From the NCBI GenBank assembly GCA_947473445.1, contig CANJEU010000070.1:1-8566 (forward strand): a stretch of DNA of 8,566 nucleotides, read 5' to 3'. Made by a program: the position numbers and the translations under genes. Positions within the stretch are counted from its first letter, which is position 1; each line of letters begins with the position of its first letter. This DNA comes from Fidelibacterota bacterium. GTDB taxonomy: Bacteria; Pseudomonadota; Alphaproteobacteria; Rhodospirillales; Rhodospirillaceae. The notes under the pieces were generated by a model. The model saw nothing but the letters and a program-made list of their open reading frames with translations, had not been told where the DNA came from and did not search any database. Positions 1 to 5,364 of this stretch are shown in pieces.

Positions 1-726
1 GGGCATGAATGGACAGGGCACGCGCAAGACCCGCAGCATTGGCGCGATACCCATTACGAAGTCACCGGCCCTGTGGTGGCACAGATGCAATCGGTGTTCG
101 TCGACAACTGGATCAAGGCCACCGGCGAAGTTCTGCACGGCGACGCCTATTTCCCGACGCTCAAACCCGCGGGCAAGCTCGATGCCCAGATGTTCTCAAG
201 CTCGCCCGAAGGCGGCAGCTCAAGCATGCATTTGATGGTGCTGCTGGCCCTGGCGGCGGCCACAAAAAGCGTCGATATCGAGAACTCCTATTTCGTGCCC
301 GACAAGCTCACGATGAAAGCCCTGATCGCGGTGCGCAAGCGCGGTGTGCGTGTGCGCGTCCTTGTGCCTAATCGCCATACCGATGCGAAGTTCGGGCGCT
401 GGGCCTCGCAGGCGCTTTACGCCGAGTTGCTGGATGCGGGCATCGAACTCAACGAGTACGAACCGACCATGCTCCATTGCAAGCTCATGATCGTCGATGC
501 GCGATGGACGTCCGTGGGGTCTTGCAATTTCGATGACCGTTCGTTCCGTTTGAACGATGAAGCCAATCTCAATGTCTTCGACGAAAAATTCGCTTGCCTG
601 CATCTCGAGCAGTTCGAGAAGGACTTCGCCCTGTCCCGCAAGGTCGTGCGCGGCCGCTGGCGCAATCGCTCGCTCATCAAGCGTGTGCTCGAGCAGGTTG
701 CGATCCTGTTCAGATCGCAGCTTTAG
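1..726 (+). CDS. Phospholipase D superfamily / cardiolipin synthase-like protein (3' part only)
   Basis: The reading frame is open from base 1, so the gene's start and the first HKD motif lie outside the window; 241 residues are visible. The opening WRDTHYEVTGPVVAQMQ is the stretch that follows the first active site in cardiolipin synthases (WRD-x-H...GP-V). The second HKD signature is present at residues 159-166 as HCKLMIVD, with His at bases 475-477, Lys at 481-483 and Asp at 496-498. It is followed by the usual GSCNFDDRSFRLNDEANL segment. Enzymes of this family transfer phosphatidyl groups through a phospho-histidine intermediate, commonly making cardiolipin from phosphatidylglycerol at the inner membrane. 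No membrane helix is visible in this half. The C-terminus is basic (RGRWRNRS). The exact substrate is inferred; a general PLD-type phosphatidyltransferase is the fallback. The family assignment is firm. Confidence 0.9.
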   Translation, partial: GHEWTGHAQDPQHWRDTHYEVTGPVVAQMQSVFVDNWIKATGEVLHGDAYFPTLKPAGKLDAQMFSSSPEGGSSSMHLMVLLALAAATKSVDIENSYFVPDKLTMKALIAVRKRGVRVRVLVPNRHTDAKFGRWASQALYAELLDAGIELNEYEPTMLHCKLMIVDARWTSVGSCNFDDRSFRLNDEANLNVFDEKFACLHLEQFEKDFALSRKVVRGRWRNRSLIKRVLEQVAILFRSQL

Positions 727-742
727 CAATCCACGCGGGGTC

Positions 743-763
743 ATCCCCGTGCGTCACGGGGAT
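743..763. terminator. Compact hairpin after the PLD gene (terminator or REP-like palindrome)
   Basis: A perfect 9-bp inverted repeat ATCCCCGTG / CACGGGGAT encloses the 3-base loop CGT, 17 bases after the PLD stop codon. There is no T-tract, so it is not a textbook intrinsic terminator. Its GTCATCCCCGTG...GGGGATCTAG context resembles short dispersed palindromes common between genes of alphaproteobacteria. That comparison is from memory and was not searched. Confidence 0.4.
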
Positions 764-825
764 CTAGGGTTCCGAGCGGAATCCATGCAGAAAGGCGGCG
801 GTTGTTTCGCCAGTCCCTCCGGGGG

Positions 826-862
826 ATTTCACTGAAAATCGCTGTGCGATTTTCAGTGAAAT
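826..862. repeat. Perfect 17-bp inverted repeat abutting the tRNA-Thr 3' end
   Basis: The arms ATTTCACTGAAAATCGC (826-842) and GCGATTTTCAGTGAAAT (846-862) are exact reverse complements around the loop TGT. The outermost base overlaps the last base of the tRNA-Thr CCA end on the minus strand. In a minus-strand transcript it would fold immediately after the tRNA, so it may act as a transcription stop or a 3'-processing structure. No U-run follows; the next bases are C/G-rich. The arms are themselves partly palindromic (GATTT...AAATC). Confidence 0.6.
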
Positions 863-936
863 GGTGCCGGATGAGGGAATTGAACCCCCGACCTTCGGTT
901 TACAAAACCGCTGCTCTACCCCTGAGCTAATCCGGC
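862..936 (-). tRNA. tRNA-Thr (anticodon UGU)
   Basis: Read on the minus strand, the 75-base gene has a 7-bp acceptor stem GCCGGAT / ATCCGGC, a D-arm with GCTC / GAGC, and an anticodon loop TTTGTAA with anticodon TGT (plus-strand bases 902-904). The T-arm is GGGGG-TTCAATT-CCCTC, and the ACCA end is encoded. The anticodon reads ACA and probably other ACN threonine codons. The gene runs in the same direction as rlmB upstream. A 9-bp hairpin lies between the two. Confidence 0.95.
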
Positions 937-949
937 GCACCACGTCGAA

Positions 950-976
950 GAGGTCCGGAAAATAGGGCCGGACCTC
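950..976 (-). terminator. Hairpin between rlmB and tRNA-Thr
   Basis: GAGGTCCGG (950-958) and CCGGACCTC (968-976) form a perfect 9-bp stem with a 9-base loop, starting 14 bases past the rlmB stop on the minus strand. Only TTC follows the stem, so termination would be weak or factor-assisted. It could also be a processing site in a joint rlmB-tRNA-Thr transcript. The structure is certain; its role is inferred. Confidence 0.4.
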
Positions 977-990
977 CAAAAGGGCAAAGC

Positions 991-2619
991 CTACTTCGTG
1001 TCCTGACGCACTTTTTCATACAGGGCGACTGCGCCCGCATTGGAGACGTTCAGGCTCTCCATATCGCCGGCCATGGGCAGGCGCGCCACATGGTCGCAGG
1101 TTTCGCGCACCAGACGCCGCAGGCCTTCGCCTTCCGCGCCCAGGACGAGGGCGATGCGCCCGTCCAGCTTGATCTGGCCCAGGGTCTGCTCGGCGTCTGC
1201 ATCAAGGCCCACCAGCCAGAACTGATGCTCTTTGATCTGCTCCAGCGCGCGCACCAGATTGATGGCCTTCACATAAGGAATCTTATCGAGGGCGCCCGAG
1301 GCGGACTTCGCCATGGCCCCGCTCTCGTCGGCGGCATTGCGATCCGGCGCAATGACGGCGCTGGCGCCGAACGCCGCCGCCGACCGCAAGATCGCCCCAA
1401 CGTTATGCGGGTCGGTCACTTGATCGAGCACGACGATGCACGCATTTGGCTTTGCCGCCGCGACTTCAAGGACGTCCGCCAGATCGTATTCCAGCGCGCG
1501 CGTGAGCAGCGCAATACCCTGATGCACGGCGTCCGCGCCCACCACCACATCGATCTCGCGGCGCGAACAGGTGCGGGCCTGTCCCAGCGGGCCGCAGGCT
1601 TCGGTAAGTTTCACCAAAGCTTCCGCCGTTCCCATCAACCGCAAAATCTTGCGCGACGGATTGGCGACGGCAGCCGCCACCGCGTGGTGGCCGTAAAGCC
1701 AAACTTCACCGGCCCGCGAAGGGCCGACGTCTTTCGGTGCGCGCGGGTCGACAGCCGGCGTGCCGATAAGGGCGGGCGGCGGCAAGTCTCTCGGCGCCGA
1801 GCGTGCGCCGGGATGAGTTGCACCCTTGTTTGTTGAAGCAGGGCGCGCTGACGCGGGACGCGCCTGCGCCGGACGGGGCTCAACGGGCCGGAAGTCCTCT
1901 TCGTAAGATTCGAAATCCTCGGGATCAGATTCAATGTGCCGCGGTTCGGCGGGACGCGACGAGCCGGGCCGTGAAGCGCCGGGACGGAAGGGCTTGCCGT
2001 GTTTTGAATCGGGACGGCCGCGGTCAGCCCGGCCTGCATCAGGCCGCTTGGAGTCATTGCGCGGAGAGTCGCTGCGCGATGAGCCAGGCCGTGAGGCGCC
2101 GGGACGGAAAGGCTTGCCATGTTTTGAATCGGACCTGCCGCGATCATCGCGGCCTGCGTCGGCCCTCTTGAAATCATCACGTTTGAAATCGTCGCGCTTG
2201 GATTCATTTCGCGGGGCATCGCTGCGCGACGCACCAGGCCGCGAAGCGCCGGGACGGAACGGCTTGCCGTGTTTTGAATCGGAACGGCCGCGATCGTCGC
2301 GGCCGGCTTCGGCCCTCTTGCCCTCGTAGCGCTTGGTCTCGTTGCGCGGGGAATCGCTGCGCGATGCGCCGGGCCGGGAAGATCCCTGACGGAACGGCTT
2401 GCCCTGCTTTGAATCGGAACGGCCGCCTTCAAAGCGGCTTCCCTCGGCGCGACCCGCGCCAGCGCGTCCTGAATCACCGCGGCCCGCGTCGCCACGCCCT
2501 GATTCAGCACGGAAAGATCCAGGGCGCGATTTACCGCCGCCCCCGGTCGGTTTGCGCCCGTCATTGCGCTGTTGGCCGCCGTGGCCGCCCGATTTCGGGA
2601 ACTGATTGCGTTTCTTCAT
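991..2619 (-). CDS. rlmB: RlmB-type 23S rRNA 2'-O-ribose methyltransferase with long repetitive N-terminal extension
   Basis: This is a SpoU/TrmH (SPOUT) family methyltransferase of 542 residues. RlmB methylates the 2'-hydroxyl of G2251 in 23S rRNA using S-adenosylmethionine. Residues 305-380 match the substrate-binding domain (GEVWLYGHHAV...). The catalytic part begins near 393 with the three family motifs: DPHNVGAILRSAAAFG (403-418, Asn406 and Arg412), ALVLGAEGEGL (490-500), and LPMAGDMESLNVSNAGAVAL (514-533). Usual RlmB proteins are near 250 residues. The extra 300 or so are low-complexity Arg/Ser/Gly/Asp/Pro sequence with four long repeats (residues 66-227) and an acidic patch near 230-243, presumably disordered. 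The ATG at 2619 is preferred over one 21 codons upstream because AAAGGA (2635-2630) lies 10 bases before it. The gene is flanked by tRNA-Thr downstream and a divergent tRNA-Tyr. The catalytic assignment is firm; the extension's role is unknown. Confidence 0.92.
   Translation of the reverse strand: MKKRNQFPKSGGHGGQQRNDGRKPTGGGGKSRPGSFRAESGRGDAGRGDSGRAGAGRAEGSRFEGGRSDSKQGKPFRQGSSRPGASRSDSPRNETKRYEGKRAEAGRDDRGRSDSKHGKPFRPGASRPGASRSDAPRNESKRDDFKRDDFKRADAGRDDRGRSDSKHGKPFRPGASRPGSSRSDSPRNDSKRPDAGRADRGRPDSKHGKPFRPGASRPGSSRPAEPRHIESDPEDFESYEEDFRPVEPRPAQARPASARPASTNKGATHPGARSAPRDLPPPALIGTPAVDPRAPKDVGPSRAGEVWLYGHHAVAAAVANPSRKILRLMGTAEALVKLTEACGPLGQARTCSRREIDVVVGADAVHQGIALLTRALEYDLADVLEVAAAKPNACIVVLDQVTDPHNVGAILRSAAAFGASAVIAPDRNAADESGAMAKSASGALDKIPYVKAINLVRALEQIKEHQFWLVGLDADAEQTLGQIKLDGRIALVLGAEGEGLRRLVRETCDHVARLPMAGDMESLNVSNAGAVALYEKVRQDTK
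1939..2424 (-). repeat. Four in-frame repeats in the RlmB N-terminal extension
   Basis: The unit starts G-R-S/P-D-S-K-H/Q-G-K-P-F-R and continues with PGASRPG-A/S-SR. Copies span 2290-2424 (45 codons), 2140-2289 (50 codons), 2020-2139 (40 codons) and 1939-2019 (27 codons, degenerating at its end). Lengths of the first three differ by multiples of five codons. On the plus strand each copy is recognisable by GGCTTGCC-N-TG-Y-TTTGAATC. The DNA is nearly identical between copies, which suggests recent duplication or ongoing homogenisation by slippage or recombination. Confidence 0.9.
2170..2199 (-). repeat. Tandem 15-bp duplication (KRDDF-KRDDF) inside repeat copy 2
   Basis: Residues 141-150 of the RlmB extension are KRDDFKRDDF, encoded by two adjacent 15-base units that differ at only a few positions. 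The following KRADA may be a diverged third unit. This micro-duplication explains why copy 2 is longer than its neighbours and identifies a five-codon slippage unit. Confidence 0.75.
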
Positions 2620-2644
2620 TTTGTGATGGTCCTTTTTTACACGG

Positions 2645-2671
2645 CGTATAGAGCTTCTTTCACGTTGACAA
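2645..2671 (-). promoter_or_regulatory. Candidate rlmB promoter
   Basis: On the minus strand TTGTCA (2671-2666) is followed after 15 bases by TATACG (2650-2645). A start about 7 bases further on would leave a leader of roughly 20 bases containing the AAAGGA ribosome site. The 15-base spacing is short of the ideal 17, so this is only a candidate. Its -35 box overlaps the TTGACA of the divergent tRNA-Tyr promoter. Confidence 0.3.
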
Positions 2672-2693
2672 GGAAGGACCAAGACCCTACTTG
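2665..2693 (+). promoter_or_regulatory. Candidate tRNA-Tyr promoter
   Basis: A perfect TTGACA (-35) at 2665-2670 is followed after 17 bases by TACTTG (2688-2693), a weak -10. Transcription would begin about 40 bases before the mature tRNA-Tyr 5' end, a normal length for a precursor leader. The -35 match and spacing are the support; the -10 is poor. Confidence 0.4.
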
Positions 2694-2739
2694 GAGGCCC
2701 TTCTGATAGACCAGCTTCCCAAATGATTTCTAAGAGCTA

Positions 2740-2825
2740 GGAGGGGTGGCCGAGCGGTCAATGGCAGCAGACTGTAAATCTGCCGACTTATGTCTACGAA
2801 GGTTCGAATCCTTCCCCCTCCACCA
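2740..2825 (+). tRNA. tRNA-Tyr (anticodon GUA)
   Basis: This is an 86-base class II tRNA gene. The acceptor stem is GGAGGGG (2740-2746) / CCCCTCC (2815-2821) with an encoded ACCA end. The anticodon stem GCAGA / TCTGC holds the loop CTGTAAA with GTA at 2774-2776. A long variable arm (GAC-TTAT-GTC) is present, as expected for tyrosine tRNAs. The T-arm includes GGTTCGAATCC. It reads UAU and UAC codons. Confidence 0.95.
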
Positions 2826-2832
2826 TTCTTCG

Positions 2833-2862
2833 CGCCCCCGGGCGTTTCGGCTTGGCAAGCCG
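2833..2862 (+). terminator. Candidate terminator hairpins after tRNA-Tyr
   Basis: A short GC-only stem CGCC / GGCG (2833-2844) is followed by TTT. Directly after it is a second stem CGGCTT / AAGCCG (2848-2862, loop GGC). The first, with its short T-run 8 bases past the CCA end, could terminate the tRNA transcript. Both stems are small. Confidence 0.3.
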
Positions 2863-2923
2863 GTGATCGCGAAGGATACCGCGCCCAAGCCCAAAGGGCG
2901 TAGGCGGACCGAGGGCCCGATCA

Positions 2924-2929
2924 TATCCT
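2924..2929 (+). promoter_or_regulatory. Possible -10 box for a leaderless TPR-oxygenase mRNA
   Basis: TATCCT matches four of six positions of TATAAT and ends 7 bases before the ATG at 2937. No purine-rich ribosome site is visible before that ATG. Transcription starting at or near the A of the ATG would give a leaderless message. No convincing -35 element lies 17 bases upstream, so the call is weak. Confidence 0.2.
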
Positions 2930-2936
2930 CATTGTC

Positions 2937-4598
2937 ATGCAGGACTTCACAACCCTCTTCGCACAGGCCACGGCCGCTCACGAGGCCGGACAATGGCAGC
3001 ACGCCGAGCGTGCGTACCGGTCCATCCTCGCAGTCGAGCCGGCGCATGCCGATGCGCTGCACCAACTCGGGCTTCTCGCCTACCAGAACGAGCGCTTCGA
3101 CACCGCCATCGATCTGATCAGCCGGGCGCTCGGCCTTTCCCCTCATCAGGCGTTTTATTGCAATACACTCGGCGGCGCCCTGTTGGCCGCGGGGCGGGTC
3201 AAGGAGGCCGTCGCTTCATTCGCGCGCGCGGTCGCGTTGGCGCCTGCGTCGCTTGAGTTGAAAAACAATCTCGCCAATGCGCTCCATGCCGACGGAGCGC
3301 TGGCCGAGGCGCTCGCGCTGTACCGGGATCTGATCGCGCGCGCCCCCTCTGATCCTGATGTGAACAACAATTTCGGGCGCGCGCTTCTTGCGGCCGGCTG
3401 TCTCGACGAGGCTCTCGATTGTTTCCGCGCGGCTTTGGCCGTACGGCCGGATGATGCATTAATTCTAAGCCACCTTGGCAATGCGCTCTGCGTTAAAGGC
3501 GCATTCGACGAAGCCGTGACGGTCTGTCGGAAGGCGGTCGGCCTTGTGCCCAATTCGGCGGTTTTACTCACCAATCTCGGTAACGCGCTGCTTGGCCAGA
3601 AATGCATCGAAGATGCCGTGGCCGCCTATGAAACGGCCGCTAAGGCCGATGACCGCATTGCCGAAATTCATAAGAATCTGGGCATCGCTTACCACATGGC
3701 CGGCCGGCCAGAGGACGCCGCGGCAAGTTTCGCGAAAGTCCTCCAATTCGATCCCGATGATCGCGCGCGCGTTGCGCTTGGGCACATTTATGTTTCGCTT
3801 GGCGCTTTGCACGAGGCTGTCGATCTCTTTCGCCAGAGTCTCAACACGGCGCCGGACGATCGCGAGGTTCGGTTGGCCCTTGGGCTTGCCCTGAACGATC
3901 TCGGCAGACACGCCGACGGCCTCGCGGAAATCGCGCGCGGGCCCGGCGTTGCGCATTTATCGCTCACAGCAGAACAGGGTGAACCGCCCGCGGCGAACCG
4001 GCGGGCTCGGGTCGCGGGCGTTGCGCCGAACTTCATTGGCAGTTGGTTCCTGAAGGATCGAACGCTTTGCGAGGCGCTGATCGCGCACTTTGAAGCAAAT
4101 GCCGCGCGCCATCGCAAAGGTACGACGAGCCGCGGGACGAATCTTTCCATCAAGCGGGCGACCGACCTCGTCATTTTCCCAAACGATCTATCGACGCCGG
4201 GGTTCGAGCCGCTTGCGGCATACCTTCTCGAACTCCAGTCGTGTTTGCGCGACTACGCCCTTCAGTGGCCTCATTTGGCCGACATCATCCCGAAGGCCGA
4301 TCTTGTGCCTTTCCAAATTCAAAGATATCGGCCGGGCGAGCATTTTCAGGCCCCGCACAGCGAGCGTATGTCATTTGGATTGAGCCACCGCGTTCTGGCT
4401 TGGATGACGTATCTCAACGACGTCGAAGCGGGAGGGCACACCCGGTTTCACAACTACGGCATCGAGATCACGCCCGAGCGCGGCCGTACTCTGATTTGGC
4501 CTGCCGAGTGGACACATATGCATGCCGGCGAGGTCGTACGGCGCGGCATGAAGTACGTGATCACGGGTTGGATGCACTTCCCGCATCCTACGGCTTGA
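2937..4598 (+). CDS. TPR-repeat protein fused to a 2-oxoglutarate/Fe(II)-dependent oxygenase domain
   Basis: The protein has 553 residues and no signal peptide, so it is probably cytoplasmic. Nine 34-residue (one 33) tetratricopeptide repeats run in strict register from residues 4, 38, 72, 106, 140, 174, 208, 242 and 276, with a partial tenth to about 335; they normally form a binding superhelix. Residues 362-550 look like a prolyl-4-hydroxylase-type double-stranded beta-helix: QRYRPGEHF, then HSE (His474, Glu476), HRVLAWMTYLNDVEAGGHTRF, IWPAEWTHMHAG and KYVITGW. His529 lies ten residues before Lys539, the spacing of the distal iron ligand and 2-oxoglutarate-binding lysine in P4H enzymes, so the likely iron set is His474, Glu476, His529. 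The H-x-E in place of H-x-D seems shared by relatives (from memory). Such enzymes hydroxylate protein side chains or small molecules; the substrate here is unknown. The ATG fits the start of TPR 1, although no ribosome site precedes it. Confidence 0.88.
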   Translation: MQDFTTLFAQATAAHEAGQWQHAERAYRSILAVEPAHADALHQLGLLAYQNERFDTAIDLISRALGLSPHQAFYCNTLGGALLAAGRVKEAVASFARAVALAPASLELKNNLANALHADGALAEALALYRDLIARAPSDPDVNNNFGRALLAAGCLDEALDCFRAALAVRPDDALILSHLGNALCVKGAFDEAVTVCRKAVGLVPNSAVLLTNLGNALLGQKCIEDAVAAYETAAKADDRIAEIHKNLGIAYHMAGRPEDAAASFAKVLQFDPDDRARVALGHIYVSLGALHEAVDLFRQSLNTAPDDREVRLALGLALNDLGRHADGLAEIARGPGVAHLSLTAEQGEPPAANRRARVAGVAPNFIGSWFLKDRTLCEALIAHFEANAARHRKGTTSRGTNLSIKRATDLVIFPNDLSTPGFEPLAAYLLELQSCLRDYALQWPHLADIIPKADLVPFQIQRYRPGEHFQAPHSERMSFGLSHRVLAWMTYLNDVEAGGHTRFHNYGIEITPERGRTLIWPAEWTHMHAGEVVRRGMKYVITGWMHFPHPTA

Positions 4599-4613
4599 TT
4601 GCGCGTTGGCTTT

Positions 4614-4630
4614 GGGGCAGTTTTCGCCCC
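4614..4630 (+). terminator. Small hairpin between the TPR-oxygenase and DUF3297 genes
   Basis: GGGGC / GCCCC form a 5-bp stem with the loop AGTTTTC, 16 bases after the TPR-oxygenase stop and 20 bases before the next ATG. It is too short and lacks a trailing T-run, so it may attenuate rather than end transcription. The two genes could still be cotranscribed. Confidence 0.2.
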
Positions 4631-4650
4631 CACTTTGAAACGAGACACCA

Positions 4651-4902
4651 ATGACCGCAACGCTTCCCGACCGCCTGTCCGTAAATCCGCAGAGCCCTCA
4701 CTATAGCGAAGAGGTTCTCAAGCAGGATGTGGGCGTTCGCTTCAACGGCGTCGAGAAAAACAACGTCGAGGAGTACTGCGTCAGCGAAGGTTGGATTAAA
4801 GTCGCCGCCGGGAAAAGCCTCGATCGCAAGGGCAACCCCATGACCCTGACCCTCAAGGGCAAGGTTGAGCCCTACCTCCGTACGCCCGAGGCGAGCGCCT
4901 AA
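4651..4902 (+). CDS. DUF3297-family small conserved protein
   Basis: This 83-residue soluble protein has no signal peptide or membrane segment. I recognise the DUF3297 pattern: LPDRLSVNPQSPHYSEEVL near the N-terminus, then VGVRFNGVEKNNVEEYCVSE and the basic GKSLDRKGNPMTLTLKG. The length is the family's usual 75-90 residues. These proteins are widespread in proteobacteria and have no established function. The start is fixed by the family's N-terminus; the ribosome site is poor (only ACGAGA about 5 bases upstream). It lies 52 bases after the TPR-oxygenase gene on the same strand, so cotranscription is possible. GC-rich hairpins follow its stop. Confidence 0.85.
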   Translation: MTATLPDRLSVNPQSPHYSEEVLKQDVGVRFNGVEKNNVEEYCVSEGWIKVAAGKSLDRKGNPMTLTLKGKVEPYLRTPEASA

Positions 4903-4914
4903 ATTCACCCCCGC

Positions 4915-4971
4915 GGCGCTTTGAGGCGCCTCGAGTCTCGCCCCCGGCCTTAAAAGGGCGCTCCGCGCCCT
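4915..4971 (+). terminator. Two GC-rich hairpins after the DUF3297 gene
   Basis: The first stem is GGCGC / GCGCC (4915-4930, loop TTTGAG), 12 bases past the stop codon. The second is AGGGCGC / GCGCCCT (4955-4971, loop TCC), preceded by TTAAA. Neither has a following T-run. They are the most likely transcription end for the gene, though not classical terminators. Confidence 0.35.
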
Positions 4972-5189
4972 CCGCTGGGTGCGCAAGTCGCGGGTGAAGC
5001 TCAGCCTCTCTGCCCGTAGTGTGACACGTCGCCGGTTACAATGCGCGGAGCCGTGCGGGGCAGGGCCGGGTGATCGCCCGGCGCGAATCACCTTAGAAAC
5101 GTCAAAATTCAATCATAACAACGCATTAGCGGCACTAAATGTGGGGCCCGCGCCCGCCTCGCCGTCTATGCCGCACTGCGCGCGTTTTG

Positions 5190-5268
5190 TTGATTTCACT
5201 CAAGAAAATCAAGGGGTCACCCCGAAAAGATGCGCGCCTTAGCGTCCAATCATGGTAAAAACATGTTT
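5190..5268. promoter_or_regulatory. Palindromes upstream of the operon (possible operator sites)
   Basis: TTGATTT / AAATCAA (5190-5196 and 5206-5212) is a 7-bp inverted repeat with a 9-base spacer. AAACATGTTT (5259-5268) is a perfect 10-base palindrome. Both lie in the AT-richer stretch 100-175 bases before the first operon ATG, where a dimeric regulator could bind. No regulator is encoded nearby, so the role is conjecture. Confidence 0.25.
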
Positions 5269-5327
5269 CGTTTTAGAGACTGGAGAGATTGCGACCGCCA
5301 GAGAATTACTGTCGCACTATTAAGACA

Positions 5328-5345
5328 GGGACCCTGCGGGGTCTC
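5328..5345 (+). promoter_or_regulatory. Leader hairpin just before the operon's ribosome binding site
   Basis: GGGACCC (5328-5334) can pair with GGGTCTC (5339-5345), including one G-T pair, around the loop TGCG. The stem ends 9 bases before the GAGGAGAGG ribosome site (5355-5363). It would be in the 5' leader and could affect translation or mRNA stability. Only the pairing is seen. Confidence 0.25.
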
Positions 5346-5364
5346 GGTTCATGTGAGGAGAGGC

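Larger units (their letters stand above)
4903..5364. other. 462-base intergenic region ahead of the three-gene operon
   Basis: No credible gene lies here. The first 70 bases hold GC-rich hairpins after the DUF3297 gene. From about 5090 the composition becomes noticeably AT-richer (for example around 5100-5140), as in a promoter region. It contains small palindromes at 5190-5212 and 5259-5268 and a hairpin at 5328-5345. I could not identify a convincing -35/-10 pair, but the operon's promoter must lie here or use a non-standard sigma factor. Confidence 0.6.

Noticed and set aside
220..744. 174-codon open frame on the minus strand opposite the PLD gene
   Set aside because: The plus strand carries a clear HKD motif; the antisense frame has no recognisable domain or ribosome site and is a GC-rich shadow.
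862..936. tRNA-Thr as an integration (att) site of a mobile island
   Set aside because: No integrase, no direct repeat of the tRNA 3' end elsewhere in the window, and the neighbours are ordinary chromosomal genes.
764..979. Minus-strand 71-codon frame with SSGVEQRFCKPKVGGS-type sequence
   Set aside because: This is a translation across the tRNA-Thr gene, a well-known spurious protein type.
1090..1836. 248-codon plus-strand frame opposite the RlmB catalytic domain
   Set aside because: The minus strand holds all three SpoU motifs; the opposite frame shows no domain or start signal.
1934..2329. Plus-strand frame with repeats (GREAPGRKGLPCFES)
   Set aside because: Its repeats are only the complement of the RlmB repeats. 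Unit lengths are multiples of three, which keeps other frames open by chance.
2620..2682. Longer RlmB start 21 codons upstream
   Set aside because: It lacks a ribosome site, would overlap the candidate promoter, and the ATG at 2619 has AAAGGA at good spacing.
2730..3146. 138-codon minus-strand frame ending GKDSNLRRHKSADLQSAAID
   Set aside because: Its C-terminal part is an antisense translation of tRNA-Tyr, a common false annotation; the rest is opposite the TPR gene.
4979..5242. 87-codon plus-strand frame from GTG in the intergenic region
   Set aside because: It has no ribosome site, no family resemblance and no hydrophobic or motif pattern, and it overlaps the hairpin and AT-rich control region.
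5230..5364. Upstream in-frame start for the PF03640-like protein
   Set aside because: The extra 45 residues are charged and precede the signal peptide, whereas 5365 has an excellent ribosome site and the signal peptide at its N-terminus.
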